Source: Guopingia tenuis
GTDB taxonomy: Bacteria > Bacillota > Clostridia > Christensenellales > Christensenellaceae
NCBI RefSeq assembly: GCF_014384805.1
Contig: NZ_JACRSS010000001.1
Location: 372,001 to 436,000, forward strand
Length of the DNA stretch: 64,000 bases
Direction: 5' to 3'
The notes beneath the pieces were generated by a model. It was not told the DNA's origin, searched no databases, and saw nothing but the letters and a program-made list of their open reading frames with translations. Position 1 is the stretch's first letter. Each line of letters opens with the position of its first letter. Made by a program: the position numbers and the translations under genes. Positions 1 through 9,320 of the stretch are shown here, piece by piece.

Positions 1-265
1 CCTTGTCGTCAATATTGATCTCCACTGCCTCGTTGGGAACAAATTTGGGCTGCGTCGTCATGATGGTTTTTCCCGCGCCGCTTTGGGGCATTTCGTCGAT
101 AACTCTCTGCTTTTCATGCGGGTCCTCAATGTTGGGCAGCACGAGAGAATCCATCATTTTGGAAATCAACGTGGATTTGCCCGTCCGCACCGGCCCCACT
201 ACGGCGACGAAAATGGAGCCATTCGTCCTTTCCGATATATCTTTATACACGTCGTATGCTTCCAT
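1..265 (-). CDS. spoIVA: Stage IV sporulation protein A, N-terminal part (runs off the window)
   Basis: SpoIVA is the ATPase that polymerises on the forespore outer membrane and anchors the spore coat. Only the first 88 codons are present; the gene continues beyond base 1. The visible start reads MEAYDVYKDISERTNG, followed by VGPVRTGKST, a Walker A P-loop near residues 24-33, which is typical of SpoIVA. The ATG at 265 is chosen because GGGAGG/GGAG sequences lie just upstream at a suitable distance. Two terminators separate it from plsY, so it probably has its own promoter. Family knowledge predicts sigma-E control, but I could not identify a convincing sigma-E promoter. The gene is direct evidence for a spore former. 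Confidence 0.93.
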   Translation of the reverse strand, partial: MEAYDVYKDISERTNGSIFVAVVGPVRTGKSTLISKMMDSLVLPNIEDPHEKQRVIDEMPQSGAGKTIMTTQPKFVPNEAVEINIDDK

Positions 266-405
266 ATCTCCATTCCTCCCACTTTGTATTATCGCATCCG
301 GCACGGCTCATTTCATTGGAAACGTGCACTTCAATACTTTAAACACTTCATTCCTATGAGGAAAACGCGCGAAACATTCGGGTTTTTGCATAAAAAAGAA
401 CAAAA

Positions 406-430
406 GAAAAACCGGCATATACCGCCGGTG
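406..430 (-). terminator. Intrinsic terminator upstream of spoIVA
   Basis: On the minus strand ACCGGC (429-424) pairs with GCCGGT (416-411) around a 7-base loop and is followed by TTTTTCTTTT. It is the second of two terminators in the same direction between plsY and spoIVA, perhaps a backup. Confidence 0.6.
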
Positions 431-486
431 TATGGAAATAAAAAACACATGTATTCCCCCTGCTGCTCCTCATCATTTTCACGCAT

Positions 487-511
487 AAAAAAAGGCCGGA
501 ATCCTCCGGCC
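487..511 (-). terminator. Intrinsic terminator after plsY
   Basis: GGCCGGA and TCCGGCC form a 7-bp GC-rich stem with a 4-base loop (494-511), followed on the minus strand by seven T residues (493-487). It lies 12 bases after the plsY stop and closes the der-plsY side of the region. Confidence 0.85.
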
Positions 512-523
512 GGCAAAACGGTT

Positions 524-1123
524 TTATTTGTGAAAGCTCAGCTTATTTTCAGTTCCATTGCAGAGGCGCTTGATATTCCCGCGGTGCCCAAAGAGAGCCA
601 GAACCGTTAGAACGACCACCGTCACCTGCAAAAGCGTCTCTCCCGGATAAAAGATAAATACGCAGATGCTCTCAAGAATGACGCCCAGCATGGAGCCTAC
701 GGAGACATAGCGGGTGAGGGCCATGATGAGGATGACAACCGGGAGCAGGACCGCCGTCTGCACCGGCATCAGGACAAACATGACGCCCAGCGTCGAAGCA
801 ATGCCCTTGCCGCCTTTGAAGCCATAATATACCGGCCAGTTATGCCCTACAATCACAAAAACGGCTGCTACAGACATGCCAATCTGGCCGCCGAGCCACC
901 GCCCGACGAGAGCTGCCGCGACGCCCTTTATTACATCCAAAACAAAGGTCATCAGACCAAATTTCCAGCCGAAGGTGCGCATCATGTTGGTCGTTCCGGC
1001 ATTTCCACTGCCGTATTTGCGGACATCCTTCTTTCCGATCCGGTCTGAGATAATCAGGGCCGGGGACAGGCTCCCCCATAAATATGCTCCTATGCCGATT
1101 GCAACATAAACCCATGCGTCCAT
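524..1123 (-). CDS. plsY: Acyl-phosphate:glycerol-3-phosphate acyltransferase PlsY
   Basis: PlsY transfers an acyl group from acyl-phosphate to glycerol-3-phosphate, giving lysophosphatidic acid, the first step of membrane phospholipid synthesis in the PlsX/PlsY pathway. The 199 residues are hydrophobic with several membrane segments. Conserved motifs are visible: GSGNAGTTN at 38-46 and GHNWPVYYGFKGGKG at 93-107, the latter a phosphate/G3P-binding loop. Length matches the family. The gene follows der with an 83-base gap containing a possible extended -10 promoter. PlsX is not in the window. The product feeds CdsA, encoded at 48,196-48,999. Confidence 0.96.
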   Translation of the reverse strand: MDAWVYVAIGIGAYLWGSLSPALIISDRIGKKDVRKYGSGNAGTTNMMRTFGWKFGLMTFVLDVIKGVAAALVGRWLGGQIGMSVAAVFVIVGHNWPVYYGFKGGKGIASTLGVMFVLMPVQTAVLLPVVILIMALTRYVSVGSMLGVILESICVFIFYPGETLLQVTVVVLTVLALFGHRGNIKRLCNGTENKLSFHK

Positions 1124-1169
1124 TTCCCTTTTCCCCCGTTTCCTGTCTTCTCAAAAAATCGCTTTACCT

Positions 1170-1178
1170 ACTATAGCA
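1170..1178 (-). promoter_or_regulatory. Possible extended -10 promoter for plsY
   Basis: The minus strand reads TGCTATAGT, an extended -10 element (TATAGT at 1175-1170), about 47 bases before the plsY ATG. No good -35 is visible at 17 bases, so this is a weak call. Confidence 0.35.
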
Positions 1179-1206
1179 CAATTTTCTCCTGTCGAAAAGA
1201 CCTATT

Positions 1207-2535
1207 TTACTGCTCCCTTTCCTTTCGCTCCCGGATCAGAATGCGGATGGGCGTGCCAGAAAAGTCAAAGGATTTCCGAAGGAAGTTTTCCAGATACCGC
1301 TGATAGGAAAAATGCATCAGTCCCGCCTCGTTGACAAACAGGACGAAGGTGGGCGGCGCGGCCGAAACCTGCGTTGCATAATAAAGCTTCAGCCTTCTTC
1401 CATGATCCGACGGCGGCTCCACAGCAGTGACCGCCTCGCGGATACAGTCGTTGAGGATTCCCGTCCCGATGCGCTGGTTTGCGTTTTCATAGGCCTGATC
1501 GATGAGCAGAAACAGTTTATCGATTCGCTGGCCGGTTTTGGCGGAGATATAGAGCCGCGGCGCATAGGCCATGAAGGACAGCTCAGAGCGGATTTTTTTA
1601 TTGTATTCTTCTATGGTAAAAGTATCCTTTTCCACAGCGTCCCACTTGTTGATGGCGATGACAACCGGCTTTCCCTCTTCATGGACATAGCCGGCAATCT
1701 TCACATCCTGTTCGCTGATACCCTCCTGGGCATCGATCAGAACCACCACGATATCCGCCCGCCGCACCGCAGCCAAGGAGCGGATGACGCTATAGCGTTC
1801 CACGGTTTTATCCTCGATGCGGGATTTTTTCCGCATGCCGGCCGTGTCGATGATCACATAAGGCTTTCCTTCCCGGGAAAAGGGCGTGTCGATGGCGTCC
1901 CGGGTGGTTCCCGGGATATCGCTGACAATGGAGCGCTGATGCCCCAGGATCCGGTTGGTCAGCGAGGATTTTCCCACGTTGGGCTTGCCCACCAGCGCCA
2001 CATATTTGGGGCGCTCGGTTTCCCCTTCTTCCTCCACAGGGTCAAAATGTTTGACCACTTCATCCAGCAGGTCGCCGATCCCCAGCCCCTGGGCAGAGGA
2101 AATGGCATATACCTCCCCAATCCCCAGCGCATAAAAATCATAAAGCATCTCCTGGTCCCGCTGGGTCTCGGTTTTGTTTACTACGACGATCACCGGCTTA
2201 TCCGCCTTGCGGAGCATTTCCGCCACTTCATGGTCCGCCGCCACCAGGCCGTCCTTTGCATCCACAAAGAACAGGATGACGTCGCACGCCTCAATGGCCA
2301 GCTCGGCCTGCCGCTTCATCTGCTGGAGAATAATATCCTCACTCGCCGGCTCGATGCCGCCGGTATCCACCAAAGTAAATTGGTAATTCAGCCATTCGGC
2401 ATCTTCAAAAATCCGATCCCGGGTTACTCCGGGCGTATCCTCCACAATCGCCGTGCGCTTTCCGCACATCCGGTTAAAAAACGTCGATTTTCCCACGTTG
2501 GGCCGCCCCACAATGGCGACCAATGGCTTTGCCAT
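1207..2535 (-). CDS. der: Ribosome-associated double GTPase Der (EngA)
   Basis: Der is an essential GTPase needed to mature the 50S subunit. The 442 residues hold two G domains in tandem and a C-terminal KH-like domain. First P-loop GRPNVGKS is at 10-17 and DTGG near 57-60; second P-loop GKPNVGKS is at 183-190 with DTAG at 230-233. The first G4 motif reads NKTE instead of the usual NKxD, while the second is a normal NKWD. Start choice: AGGGAGGGG lies just upstream of the ATG. It follows the DUF512 gene by 15 bases, suggesting co-transcription. Confidence 0.97.
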   Translation of the reverse strand: MAKPLVAIVGRPNVGKSTFFNRMCGKRTAIVEDTPGVTRDRIFEDAEWLNYQFTLVDTGGIEPASEDIILQQMKRQAELAIEACDVILFFVDAKDGLVAADHEVAEMLRKADKPVIVVVNKTETQRDQEMLYDFYALGIGEVYAISSAQGLGIGDLLDEVVKHFDPVEEEGETERPKYVALVGKPNVGKSSLTNRILGHQRSIVSDIPGTTRDAIDTPFSREGKPYVIIDTAGMRKKSRIEDKTVERYSVIRSLAAVRRADIVVVLIDAQEGISEQDVKIAGYVHEEGKPVVIAINKWDAVEKDTFTIEEYNKKIRSELSFMAYAPRLYISAKTGQRIDKLFLLIDQAYENANQRIGTGILNDCIREAVTAVEPPSDHGRRLKLYYATQVSAAPPTFVLFVNEAGLMHFSYQRYLENFLRKSFDFSGTPIRILIRERKEREQ

Positions 2536-2550
2536 GCTTTCCCCTCCCTT

Positions 2551-3861
2551 TTAATCTTCCCCGCATCCTGCCAGGGCGCGCACAAAGTCCTCTCCCTCGT
2601 TATCAATAGTGCCCAGAGGAACGCCCAATGCGCGGCTCACCTCTTCCTTGGTAAGATCGTCTAAAAATACGTTCTCCCGGTCCCGCAGCATACAGCTGGA
2701 TACATACAGCTTTTCACCCAGCGCCTTTCCCCGGAGCTGGGAAATGATGTCACCGCCTGTCAAGAGGCCGGTGACCGTGATGGTCTCACCAAAAAACTCA
2801 TTGCGGATAGGATAGACATGCACGCGCACGTCCAGCTTTTTTCCGCATTCCCCGGCCAGCGCCGCGATATAGGGCGCGGCATCCACGCCGGTGGCAATGG
2901 AAATCTCCCGATGCCGGGATACCCCTTCAAACGCGGCAAGAGCCCGGCGGGTTTTGTCTGTCAGATAACGCAGCAGTCCGACGCCGTCCTCCATCTGCTT
3001 AAAATCCTCATAGGTTTCATAGGCCGGAATGGGCCGGCCTGCCTTGATATAGAGTTCATCCGCCCCGAACACAAAACGGGTTCCGTACTTCTTTAGAAAA
3101 TGTCCCTGCCATTTCTCGGCAATATCCAGAATTCCCTCTGCGCACTTTTTATCTATAGGTGCAAGCTGCTTTAACCCCTCGCGGTGCCCGGTTAACCCCA
3201 GGGGGACAAGCGCCAGGGATTCCGCATAGGGATAGAGAGTCTCCAGATCCCGGATGGTTTTTTCCAGCACCGGCCCATCGTTGACGCCGCCCACCAGAAC
3301 CGCCTGGCATTCAAAATGAATGCCTGCATCCCTCAGCCGGCGCAGCCGTTCCATGATGCCGCGCCCCTTGGGCTGGCTCAGCATATAGGCGCGGACATCG
3401 TCATCTGTCGCATGAACGGAAATATAGAGCGGCGATGTTTTCCGCCGCAGAATCCGCTCAAATTCCGCTTCGTTTACATTGGTGAGCGTGATATAGTTTC
3501 CCATGACGAAGGACATGCGCCAATCGTCGTCCTTGAAATACAGGGTTTTCCGCATTCCCCTGGGAAGCTGATCGACAAAGCAGAAAATACATTTATTATG
3601 GCAGCTCCGCTTTTTGCCAAAACCATCCCCAGCAAAGGAAATCCCCAGCATTTCCTCGGCGTCCTTTTCAATTTCCGCCTCGAAGGTCTCTCCGCCCGCC
3701 GTTTCCACCGTGAGGGTCAGTTCCTCCTTTGCGCTGAAAAAGAGATAGTCAATATAATCCAGAAGCGGCTCGCCGCCCATGGCCGTGATGGTATCTCCCG
3801 GCTGGATGCCGATTTCTTCCGCAATGCTGCCCGGCTCCACCCCGGTAACCAGAAACCCCAT
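2551..3861 (-). CDS. PDZ and radical-SAM-like DUF512 family protein
   Basis: The 436-residue protein begins with a PDZ-like domain (about 1-60, including GSIAEEIGIQPGD). A radical SAM cluster motif, C87-x3-C91-x2-C94 in CHNKCIFCF, follows, and then a DUF512 C-terminal region. The family is widespread in Clostridia and usually sits next to der, as here; its reaction is not established. The expected 4Fe-4S/SAM cofactor follows from the motif. AGGAGG sits 6 bases before the ATG. It is 8 bases downstream of hslU and reads as part of the hslVU-DUF512-der run. Family assignment is firm; biochemical role is unknown. Confidence 0.9.
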   Translation of the reverse strand: MGFLVTGVEPGSIAEEIGIQPGDTITAMGGEPLLDYIDYLFFSAKEELTLTVETAGGETFEAEIEKDAEEMLGISFAGDGFGKKRSCHNKCIFCFVDQLPRGMRKTLYFKDDDWRMSFVMGNYITLTNVNEAEFERILRRKTSPLYISVHATDDDVRAYMLSQPKGRGIMERLRRLRDAGIHFECQAVLVGGVNDGPVLEKTIRDLETLYPYAESLALVPLGLTGHREGLKQLAPIDKKCAEGILDIAEKWQGHFLKKYGTRFVFGADELYIKAGRPIPAYETYEDFKQMEDGVGLLRYLTDKTRRALAAFEGVSRHREISIATGVDAAPYIAALAGECGKKLDVRVHVYPIRNEFFGETITVTGLLTGGDIISQLRGKALGEKLYVSSCMLRDRENVFLDDLTKEEVSRALGVPLGTIDNEGEDFVRALAGCGED

Positions 3862-3869
3862 GCGTCCTC

Positions 3870-5258
3870 CTATAAAATGAATTTCGACAGGTTCCTGTCT
3901 TTTAAGTTATCCTTAATATGCGCGTTCACATAGTTGGCGTCCACCTTCACGTCCACCGGCGGGAACACGTCTCCCGCGTTAAAGGAGATATCTTCCAGCA
4001 GATTCTCCACGATGGTATGCAGCCGCCGCGCGCCGATATTTTCCATCGTCTCGTTGGCCGTCTGGGCATATCCGGCGATGGCTTCCAGCGCGTCCTGCGT
4101 GAATTCCAGGTTAATGCCGTCCGTACTCAAAAGCGCAGTATACTGCTTGGTAATGGCGTTTTCCGTCTGGGAAAGGATCTTGACAAAATCCTGCTTTGTG
4201 AGAGAGTTCAGCTCCACATGGATGGGGAACCGGCCCTGCAATTCCGGAATGAGATCCGAAATTTTGGAAACATGAAAAGCCCCCGCCGCGATAAACAGGA
4301 TAAAATCAGTCTTTACCGGGCCGTATTTGGTGACCACCGTGCTCCCTTCGACGATGGGCAAAATATCCCTCTGCACGCCTTCCCGGGAGATATCCGGGCC
4401 GCTGCCCATGGTTTTCCCGGCGATCTTGTCAATCTCATCCAGGAATACAATGCCGTCCTGCTCCGCCCGCTCAATGGCAGTGGCGGAAACCTCATCCATA
4501 TCGATGAGCTTATCGGCCTCCTCTGCTTCCAGCAGCTTGCGCGCTTCCCGGACGGGCACCTTTCTCTGTTTCGTCCGCTTGGGAAGAATGCCCGCAAAAG
4601 CCTCTCCCATGTTGATTTCCGAACCCATACCGGCGATCTCGATGCCGATGCCCGAATTATCCTCAACTTCGATCTCCACGATCATATCGTCCAGCACGCC
4701 CGAGCGGAGTTTATATTCCATTTCCTGCCGCTTGGTCATGCGTTCCTGCTTTTGCTCCTCGGTTTCCTGCGTCTGCCCGGCCTTGAGCTGGGGCGCGCCG
4801 AAAATCATGGAAAAAGGATTCTGCGCAGACGAAGGCTTTTTCTCGTCGCACAAAATATCCACCAGCCGAGCCTCCGCCATGCGCTTCGCCTGCTCCTCCA
4901 CTGCCTCATACCGCTCTTTTTTGACGATGCGGACCGCCGCTTCGACCAGATCGCGGATGATGGATTCCACATCCCGGCCCACATAGCCCACTTCCGTGAA
5001 CTTGGTCGCCTCCACTTTTACAAAGGGCGCCCGCATGAGCTTGGAAAGCCGCCGGGCAATTTCCGTTTTTCCCACACCGGTCGGGCCGGACATGATGATA
5101 TTTTTTGGCGTGATCTCCTCCCGAAGCTCAGGGGAAAGCCGGCTTCTCCGATAGCGGTTTCGCAGGGCGATGGCCACCGCCTTTTTGGCCTCATCCTGGC
5201 CAATAATATATTTATCCAGTTCTTCAACAATTTGTTTGGGCGTCAGCTGCGTTGCCAT
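3870..5258 (-). CDS. hslU: HslU (ClpY) ATPase subunit of the HslUV protease
   Basis: HslU is a hexameric AAA+ unfoldase that feeds substrates to the HslV peptidase. The 462 residues show Walker A GPTGVGKT at 58-65, the pore loop GYVGRDV soon after, a charged I domain in the middle (about 110-240), Walker B in VFLDEIDKI, and the C-terminal tail ending in KFIL, which in the family inserts into HslV. It starts 4 bases after the hslV stop with GGAGG upstream, so the two subunits are co-translated. No codY follows, unlike in Bacillus subtilis. Confidence 0.97.
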   Translation of the reverse strand: MATQLTPKQIVEELDKYIIGQDEAKKAVAIALRNRYRRSRLSPELREEITPKNIIMSGPTGVGKTEIARRLSKLMRAPFVKVEATKFTEVGYVGRDVESIIRDLVEAAVRIVKKERYEAVEEQAKRMAEARLVDILCDEKKPSSAQNPFSMIFGAPQLKAGQTQETEEQKQERMTKRQEMEYKLRSGVLDDMIVEIEVEDNSGIGIEIAGMGSEINMGEAFAGILPKRTKQRKVPVREARKLLEAEEADKLIDMDEVSATAIERAEQDGIVFLDEIDKIAGKTMGSGPDISREGVQRDILPIVEGSTVVTKYGPVKTDFILFIAAGAFHVSKISDLIPELQGRFPIHVELNSLTKQDFVKILSQTENAITKQYTALLSTDGINLEFTQDALEAIAGYAQTANETMENIGARRLHTIVENLLEDISFNAGDVFPPVDVKVDANYVNAHIKDNLKDRNLSKFIL

Positions 5259-5261
5259 GCG

Positions 5262-5798
5262 TCAAACCTCCTCCAGCGTGATGTTTCCATTGGTGAATAT
5301 GCAGATATCCGAGGCAATCTTGATGGCCTTTTTCGCAATCTCTCCCGCCGGGAGATCCGTGTTTTCCAAAAGCGCCTGGGCCGCGGCCTGGGCATAGGAG
5401 CCGCCCGAACCGATGGCCACGACGCCCCCATCCGGATCGATCACCTCGCCGGTTCCGGAAACCACCAGCATTTCATCCTTGTCCGCCGCGATGAGCATGG
5501 CCTCCAGCTTGCGCATCATCTTATCGCTGCGCCATTCCTGCGCCAGCTCCACCGCCGCCCGGGAAAGGCTCCCGCCATACTGCTCCAGCTTCGCCTCAAA
5601 CCGTTCGGAAAGGGTGAACGCATCCGCCACCGATCCGGCAAAGCCCACGACGACCTGCCCTTTATACAGGCGGCGAACCTTCACCGCGCCGTGTTTCATA
5701 ATCGTCTTTTCTCCAAACGTCACCTGGCCGTCGCCCGCCATGGCGCATTTCCCATCCCGCCGTACGGCTACAATCGTCGTCCCTTCCATCATGCTCAT
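5262..5798 (-). CDS. hslV: HslV (ClpQ) peptidase subunit of the HslUV protease
   Basis: HslV forms the double hexameric, proteasome-like chamber with N-terminal threonine peptidase activity. The protein starts MSMMEGTTIVAVRR, so by homology the short propeptide is removed and Thr7 becomes the catalytic nucleophile. The downstream GDGQVTFG and GFAGSVADAFTL motifs are typical. Its 178 residues match the family. It lies directly upstream of hslU and 14 bases after trmFO. The presence of a Thr, rather than the Ser described for B. subtilis ClpQ, is predicted from sequence only. Confidence 0.97.
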   Translation of the reverse strand: MSMMEGTTIVAVRRDGKCAMAGDGQVTFGEKTIMKHGAVKVRRLYKGQVVVGFAGSVADAFTLSERFEAKLEQYGGSLSRAAVELAQEWRSDKMMRKLEAMLIAADKDEMLVVSGTGEVIDPDGGVVAIGSGGSYAQAAAQALLENTDLPAGEIAKKAIKIASDICIFTNGNITLEEV

Positions 5799-5812
5799 GC
5801 TGCAACTTCTCC

Positions 5813-7141
5813 TTATACCGTAGATTCGTTCTTTCCTATTCTCTCAACCCGGGCCAAAGCGCGCTCCGCTATGGCCTCGTTGCGTTCTTCCTTTCTTCGT
5901 ATGCGCGTATCCAGCGGCCGCATAATCCCAAAATTTATGTTCATGGGCTGGAAATCCGCCGACGCGCTGCTGCTCACATAGCGCGCCAGAGCGCCAATCG
6001 CAGTTTCATCTGAAACCTCCGGCAGCGGCCCGCCCTTAATGGTCTGCGCCGCGGCAATTCCCGCCAGCAGCCCGCTGGCCGCCGATTCCACATAGCCCTC
6101 CACGCCGGTCATCTGTCCGGCAAACCAGACGTTCTCCCGTTCCCGCAGGCGGTAATATTCATCCAGCAGTCTGGGAGAATTTATGTAGGTATTGCGGTGC
6201 ATAACGCCATAGCGGGCAAATTCTGCCTGCTCCAGGCCGGGAATCATCCCAAACACCCGCTTTTGCTCGCCGAATTTCAGATGCGTCTGAAAGCCCACCA
6301 GATTCAGCATGCTTCCCGCCGCATCCTCTTTGCGGAGCTGCACCACGGCAAAGGGCCGCTGCCCCGTCCGCGGATCCGTAAGCCCCACGGGCTTGAGCGG
6401 ACCATAGGCCAGCGTCTGAAAGCCCCGCTTTGCCATGACCTCCACAGGCATGCAGCCCTCAAAAACGCCGTCCTGCTCAAATTCCTTCTGTTCCACGCAT
6501 TCCGCATGAATGAGCGCCTCATAAAACGCCTCATATTCCGCCCGGCTCATGGGGCAGTTCAAATAGTCGTCTCCGCCCTTTCCATAACGGGAACCGGCAA
6601 AAATCCGGGAAAAATCCAGGCTTTCCCGGGTCACGATGGGCGCCGCCGCATCGAAAAAATGCAGGTATTCCTGGCCCAGCAGCTTTCGGAGGCTCTCCGA
6701 AAGGGCATCGCTGGTGAGAGGGCCCGTAGCAACAATCGTATATTTCTCCAAAAACGGCTGGATATTCGTAATCTCCTCTTCCGCTATCTCAACCAGCGGA
6801 TGGTTACGCAAAGCCGCCGTAATTCCATCGGAAAAGGCATAGCGGTCGACAGCCAGTGCCCCGCCCGCCGGGACCTCGGCTGCATCTGCCTCCCGCATAA
6901 TCAGAGAGTTCAGCCGCCGCATCTCTTCCTTGAGCAGGCCCACAGCGTTGGAGATCCGCGCCGCCCGCAGAGAGTTGGAGCAGACCAGTTCCGCAAATCC
7001 CGGATAGGAATGGGCGGGAGAATATTTTTTTGGCTTCATTTCATATAACCGGACGGGAACGCCGCGGGAAGCGATCTGAAACGCCGCTTCACAGCCGGCA
7101 AGCCCGGCGCCGATCACATGAACCGCATCACTCTTCCCCAT
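5813..7141 (-). CDS. trmFO: Folate-dependent tRNA (uracil-54-C5) methyltransferase TrmFO
   Basis: TrmFO makes ribothymidine at position 54 of tRNA using methylenetetrahydrofolate and FAD. The N-terminus has the FAD Rossmann motif GAGLAG at residues 11-16 and the family sequence KKYSPAHSYPGFAELVCSNS, which includes a conserved cysteine. I set the start at ATG 7141 rather than 7186 because AAGGA lies a few bases upstream and MGKSDAVHVIGAG is the usual family start. It then overlaps the end of topA by 14 bases. The protein is 442 residues, the usual length. The order topA-trmFO-hslV-hslU is conserved in Firmicutes, but xerC/codV is missing between trmFO and hslV. Confidence 0.96.
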   Translation of the reverse strand: MGKSDAVHVIGAGLAGCEAAFQIASRGVPVRLYEMKPKKYSPAHSYPGFAELVCSNSLRAARISNAVGLLKEEMRRLNSLIMREADAAEVPAGGALAVDRYAFSDGITAALRNHPLVEIAEEEITNIQPFLEKYTIVATGPLTSDALSESLRKLLGQEYLHFFDAAAPIVTRESLDFSRIFAGSRYGKGGDDYLNCPMSRAEYEAFYEALIHAECVEQKEFEQDGVFEGCMPVEVMAKRGFQTLAYGPLKPVGLTDPRTGQRPFAVVQLRKEDAAGSMLNLVGFQTHLKFGEQKRVFGMIPGLEQAEFARYGVMHRNTYINSPRLLDEYYRLRERENVWFAGQMTGVEGYVESAASGLLAGIAAAQTIKGGPLPEVSDETAIGALARYVSSSASADFQPMNINFGIMRPLDTRIRRKEERNEAIAERALARVERIGKNESTV

Positions 7142-9260
7142 CGGCCGCATCCTTTTTCTTTCGCTGATTTGTCTCGCATTCCGCATTGGAACACTTCTTA
7201 TAGACAGAAGTTCCCTTCCCCCGCTTCAAAACCATATAGGCGCCGCATTTGGGGCATTTTTCCTCAATGGGCATATCCCAGGACACAAAATTGCAGTTAG
7301 GGTAGTTTTCGCAGCCATAGAACGTCTTTCCCTTTTTAGACCGCTTCTGCACCACGGCGCCGCCGCAGAGCGGGCAGGGCGTTTTGATGGTGTTTTTCAC
7401 CGGCTTGGTGTTCTTGCAGGCGGGATAATTCGGGCAGGCGATAAACTCCCCGAACCGCCCGCTCTTATAAACCATTTCCGCGCCGCATTTTTCGCAGATG
7501 ATCCCCGCCGGCCGGTCGGGAATTTCCACCCGCTTTACTTCGGTTTCCGCCTTTTTCAGCTCTTCTTCAAAGGGGCCGTAAAACTCGGCCAGAAGGGCGT
7601 GCCAGTCCTTTCCTTCGGATTCCACATCATCCAGCTTTTCCTCCATATCCGCCGTAAACTGAACGTTGACGATATCCGGGAAGTTTTCCTCCATGAGCTT
7701 GGTGACAATCTCTCCCAGCTCGGTGGGAAGGATGGAGCGTTTTTCTTTGGTCACATACTGCCGCTCCAAGATGGTGGAAATGATGGGAGCATAGGTAGAA
7801 GGCCGCCCGATCCCCTTTTCCTCCAGCGTTTTCACCAGCGACGCTTCCGTATAGCGCGGCGGGGGCGTCGTGAAGTTCTGTTTGGGTGTGATACTTTTCG
7901 CCTTGCAGGCGTCTCCCTTTTTCATGGGCGGAAGAATTGCGTTGACCTCTTCCGGCTCCTCCGCCGCTTCCTCATACACCGCCCGGTATCCGTTGAACAC
8001 CATCTTCGAGAAGGAGGCGCGGAAATCATATCCATTGGCCGCGATCTCATAGGTCATGGTATCGTATTTCGCCGGGGTCATCTGGCTGGCCAGAAAACGG
8101 GTATAGATCAGGTTATAGAGCTTATACTGCTCCGGCGTCAGCCGGTCTTTCAGGCTGGCGGGCGTATATTTCACATAAGTCGGCCGGATCGCCTCATGGG
8201 CGTCCTGAGCGTTTTTCCTTCCTGCATATATATTTGGCTTCGCGGGCACATATTCCTGCCCATATTTCTCCAAAATATGCTCCCGGGCCATCTGCTGGGC
8301 TTCCGCCGAAATCCGGGTGGAGTCGGTACGCATATAGGAAATCAGGCCGACAGTCTCATTCTCGTTGATTTTGACCCCTTCATAAAGCCCCTGGGCGATC
8401 ACCATCGTGCGCTTGGTGGTAAAGCCCAGCTTGCGCGCCGCATCCTGCTGCAGTGTGCTGGTGGTAAACGGCGCAAATGCCTTGCGCTGCTTCGTGCTCT
8501 TTTTGATATTGGATATGATATAATCCGCGTTTTTCAGCTCACCAAGGATCGCGTCCGTTTCCTCCTTGGTGGCGGGTTCCAGCTTTTTTCCGTCCTTGCC
8601 GTAAAAGTTCGCCAAAAAGGCATTCTTCCCCTGCATATCCGTCAAAACCGCACTGATCGTCCAATATTCCCGGGGCTTGAAATCCCGGATCTCCCGCTCC
8701 CGGTCGACAATCAGGCGAACCGCCACCGACTGCACGCGCCCCGCCGAAAGGCCGCGGCGCACCTTGCTCCAGAGCAGAGGGCTCAGTTTATAGCCCACAA
8801 GGCGGTCGAGAACCCGCCGCGCCTGCTGGGCGTTAACCCGGTTGAGATCGATGGTCCGCGGGTTTTTGATGGCGTTTGTCACCGCCGATTTTGTAATTTC
8901 ATTAAATTCAATACGGCAGGGATCCTGCTCGTCAATTTGCAGGGCGTTGGCGATATGCCAGGAGATCGCCTCTCCTTCCCGATCCGGGTCCGTGGCCAGC
9001 AGGACGGATTTGGCCGCCTTTGCCTGTTTTTTCAAATTATTGAGAAGTTCTGTCCGCCCGCGGATCACAATATATTGGGGCTCAAAGTTGTTCTCTATAT
9101 CCACACCGATTTTACTCTTCGGCAGATCGATCAGATGTCCGTTGCTCGCCGAAACACGGTATCCCTCTCCCAAAAATTTTTCAATGGTCTTTGCCTTCGC
9201 GGGAGACTCCACAATCACAAGATTGTATTCCGGCCCCTGCGCTTTCTTTGCCCTAGCCAT
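7128..9260 (-). CDS. topA: DNA topoisomerase I
   Basis: TopA relaxes negative supercoils by breaking one strand. The 710-residue protein starts with a TOPRIM domain (VIVESPAKAK at 15-24, DPDREGE at 91-97) and carries the active-site Tyr309 in ISYMRTDS. Three C4 zinc ribbons fill the C-terminus: CEKCG...CPNYPAC, CPLCG...CENYPNC and CPKCG...CSNAEC. It then ends in a short charged tail. It follows dprA by 60 bases, and its last codons overlap trmFO. Confidence 0.98.
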   Translation of the reverse strand: MARAKKAQGPEYNLVIVESPAKAKTIEKFLGEGYRVSASNGHLIDLPKSKIGVDIENNFEPQYIVIRGRTELLNNLKKQAKAAKSVLLATDPDREGEAISWHIANALQIDEQDPCRIEFNEITKSAVTNAIKNPRTIDLNRVNAQQARRVLDRLVGYKLSPLLWSKVRRGLSAGRVQSVAVRLIVDREREIRDFKPREYWTISAVLTDMQGKNAFLANFYGKDGKKLEPATKEETDAILGELKNADYIISNIKKSTKQRKAFAPFTTSTLQQDAARKLGFTTKRTMVIAQGLYEGVKINENETVGLISYMRTDSTRISAEAQQMAREHILEKYGQEYVPAKPNIYAGRKNAQDAHEAIRPTYVKYTPASLKDRLTPEQYKLYNLIYTRFLASQMTPAKYDTMTYEIAANGYDFRASFSKMVFNGYRAVYEEAAEEPEEVNAILPPMKKGDACKAKSITPKQNFTTPPPRYTEASLVKTLEEKGIGRPSTYAPIISTILERQYVTKEKRSILPTELGEIVTKLMEENFPDIVNVQFTADMEEKLDDVESEGKDWHALLAEFYGPFEEELKKAETEVKRVEIPDRPAGIICEKCGAEMVYKSGRFGEFIACPNYPACKNTKPVKNTIKTPCPLCGGAVVQKRSKKGKTFYGCENYPNCNFVSWDMPIEEKCPKCGAYMVLKRGKGTSVYKKCSNAECETNQRKKKDAADGEE

Positions 9261-9320
9261 TTCCTATCCTCCAGTTTCTATACTCAAATGTATCCAAAGG
9301 GGATCCATATAAAAGCCAAA

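Noticed and set aside
331..516. A 61-codon minus-strand frame between plsY and spoIVA
   Set aside because: It covers both terminators of this gap and has no plausible start site.
3918..5981. A 687-codon plus-strand frame opposite hslU and hslV
   Set aside because: Antisense shadow of high-GC coding sequence; the minus strand encodes two intact conserved proteins.
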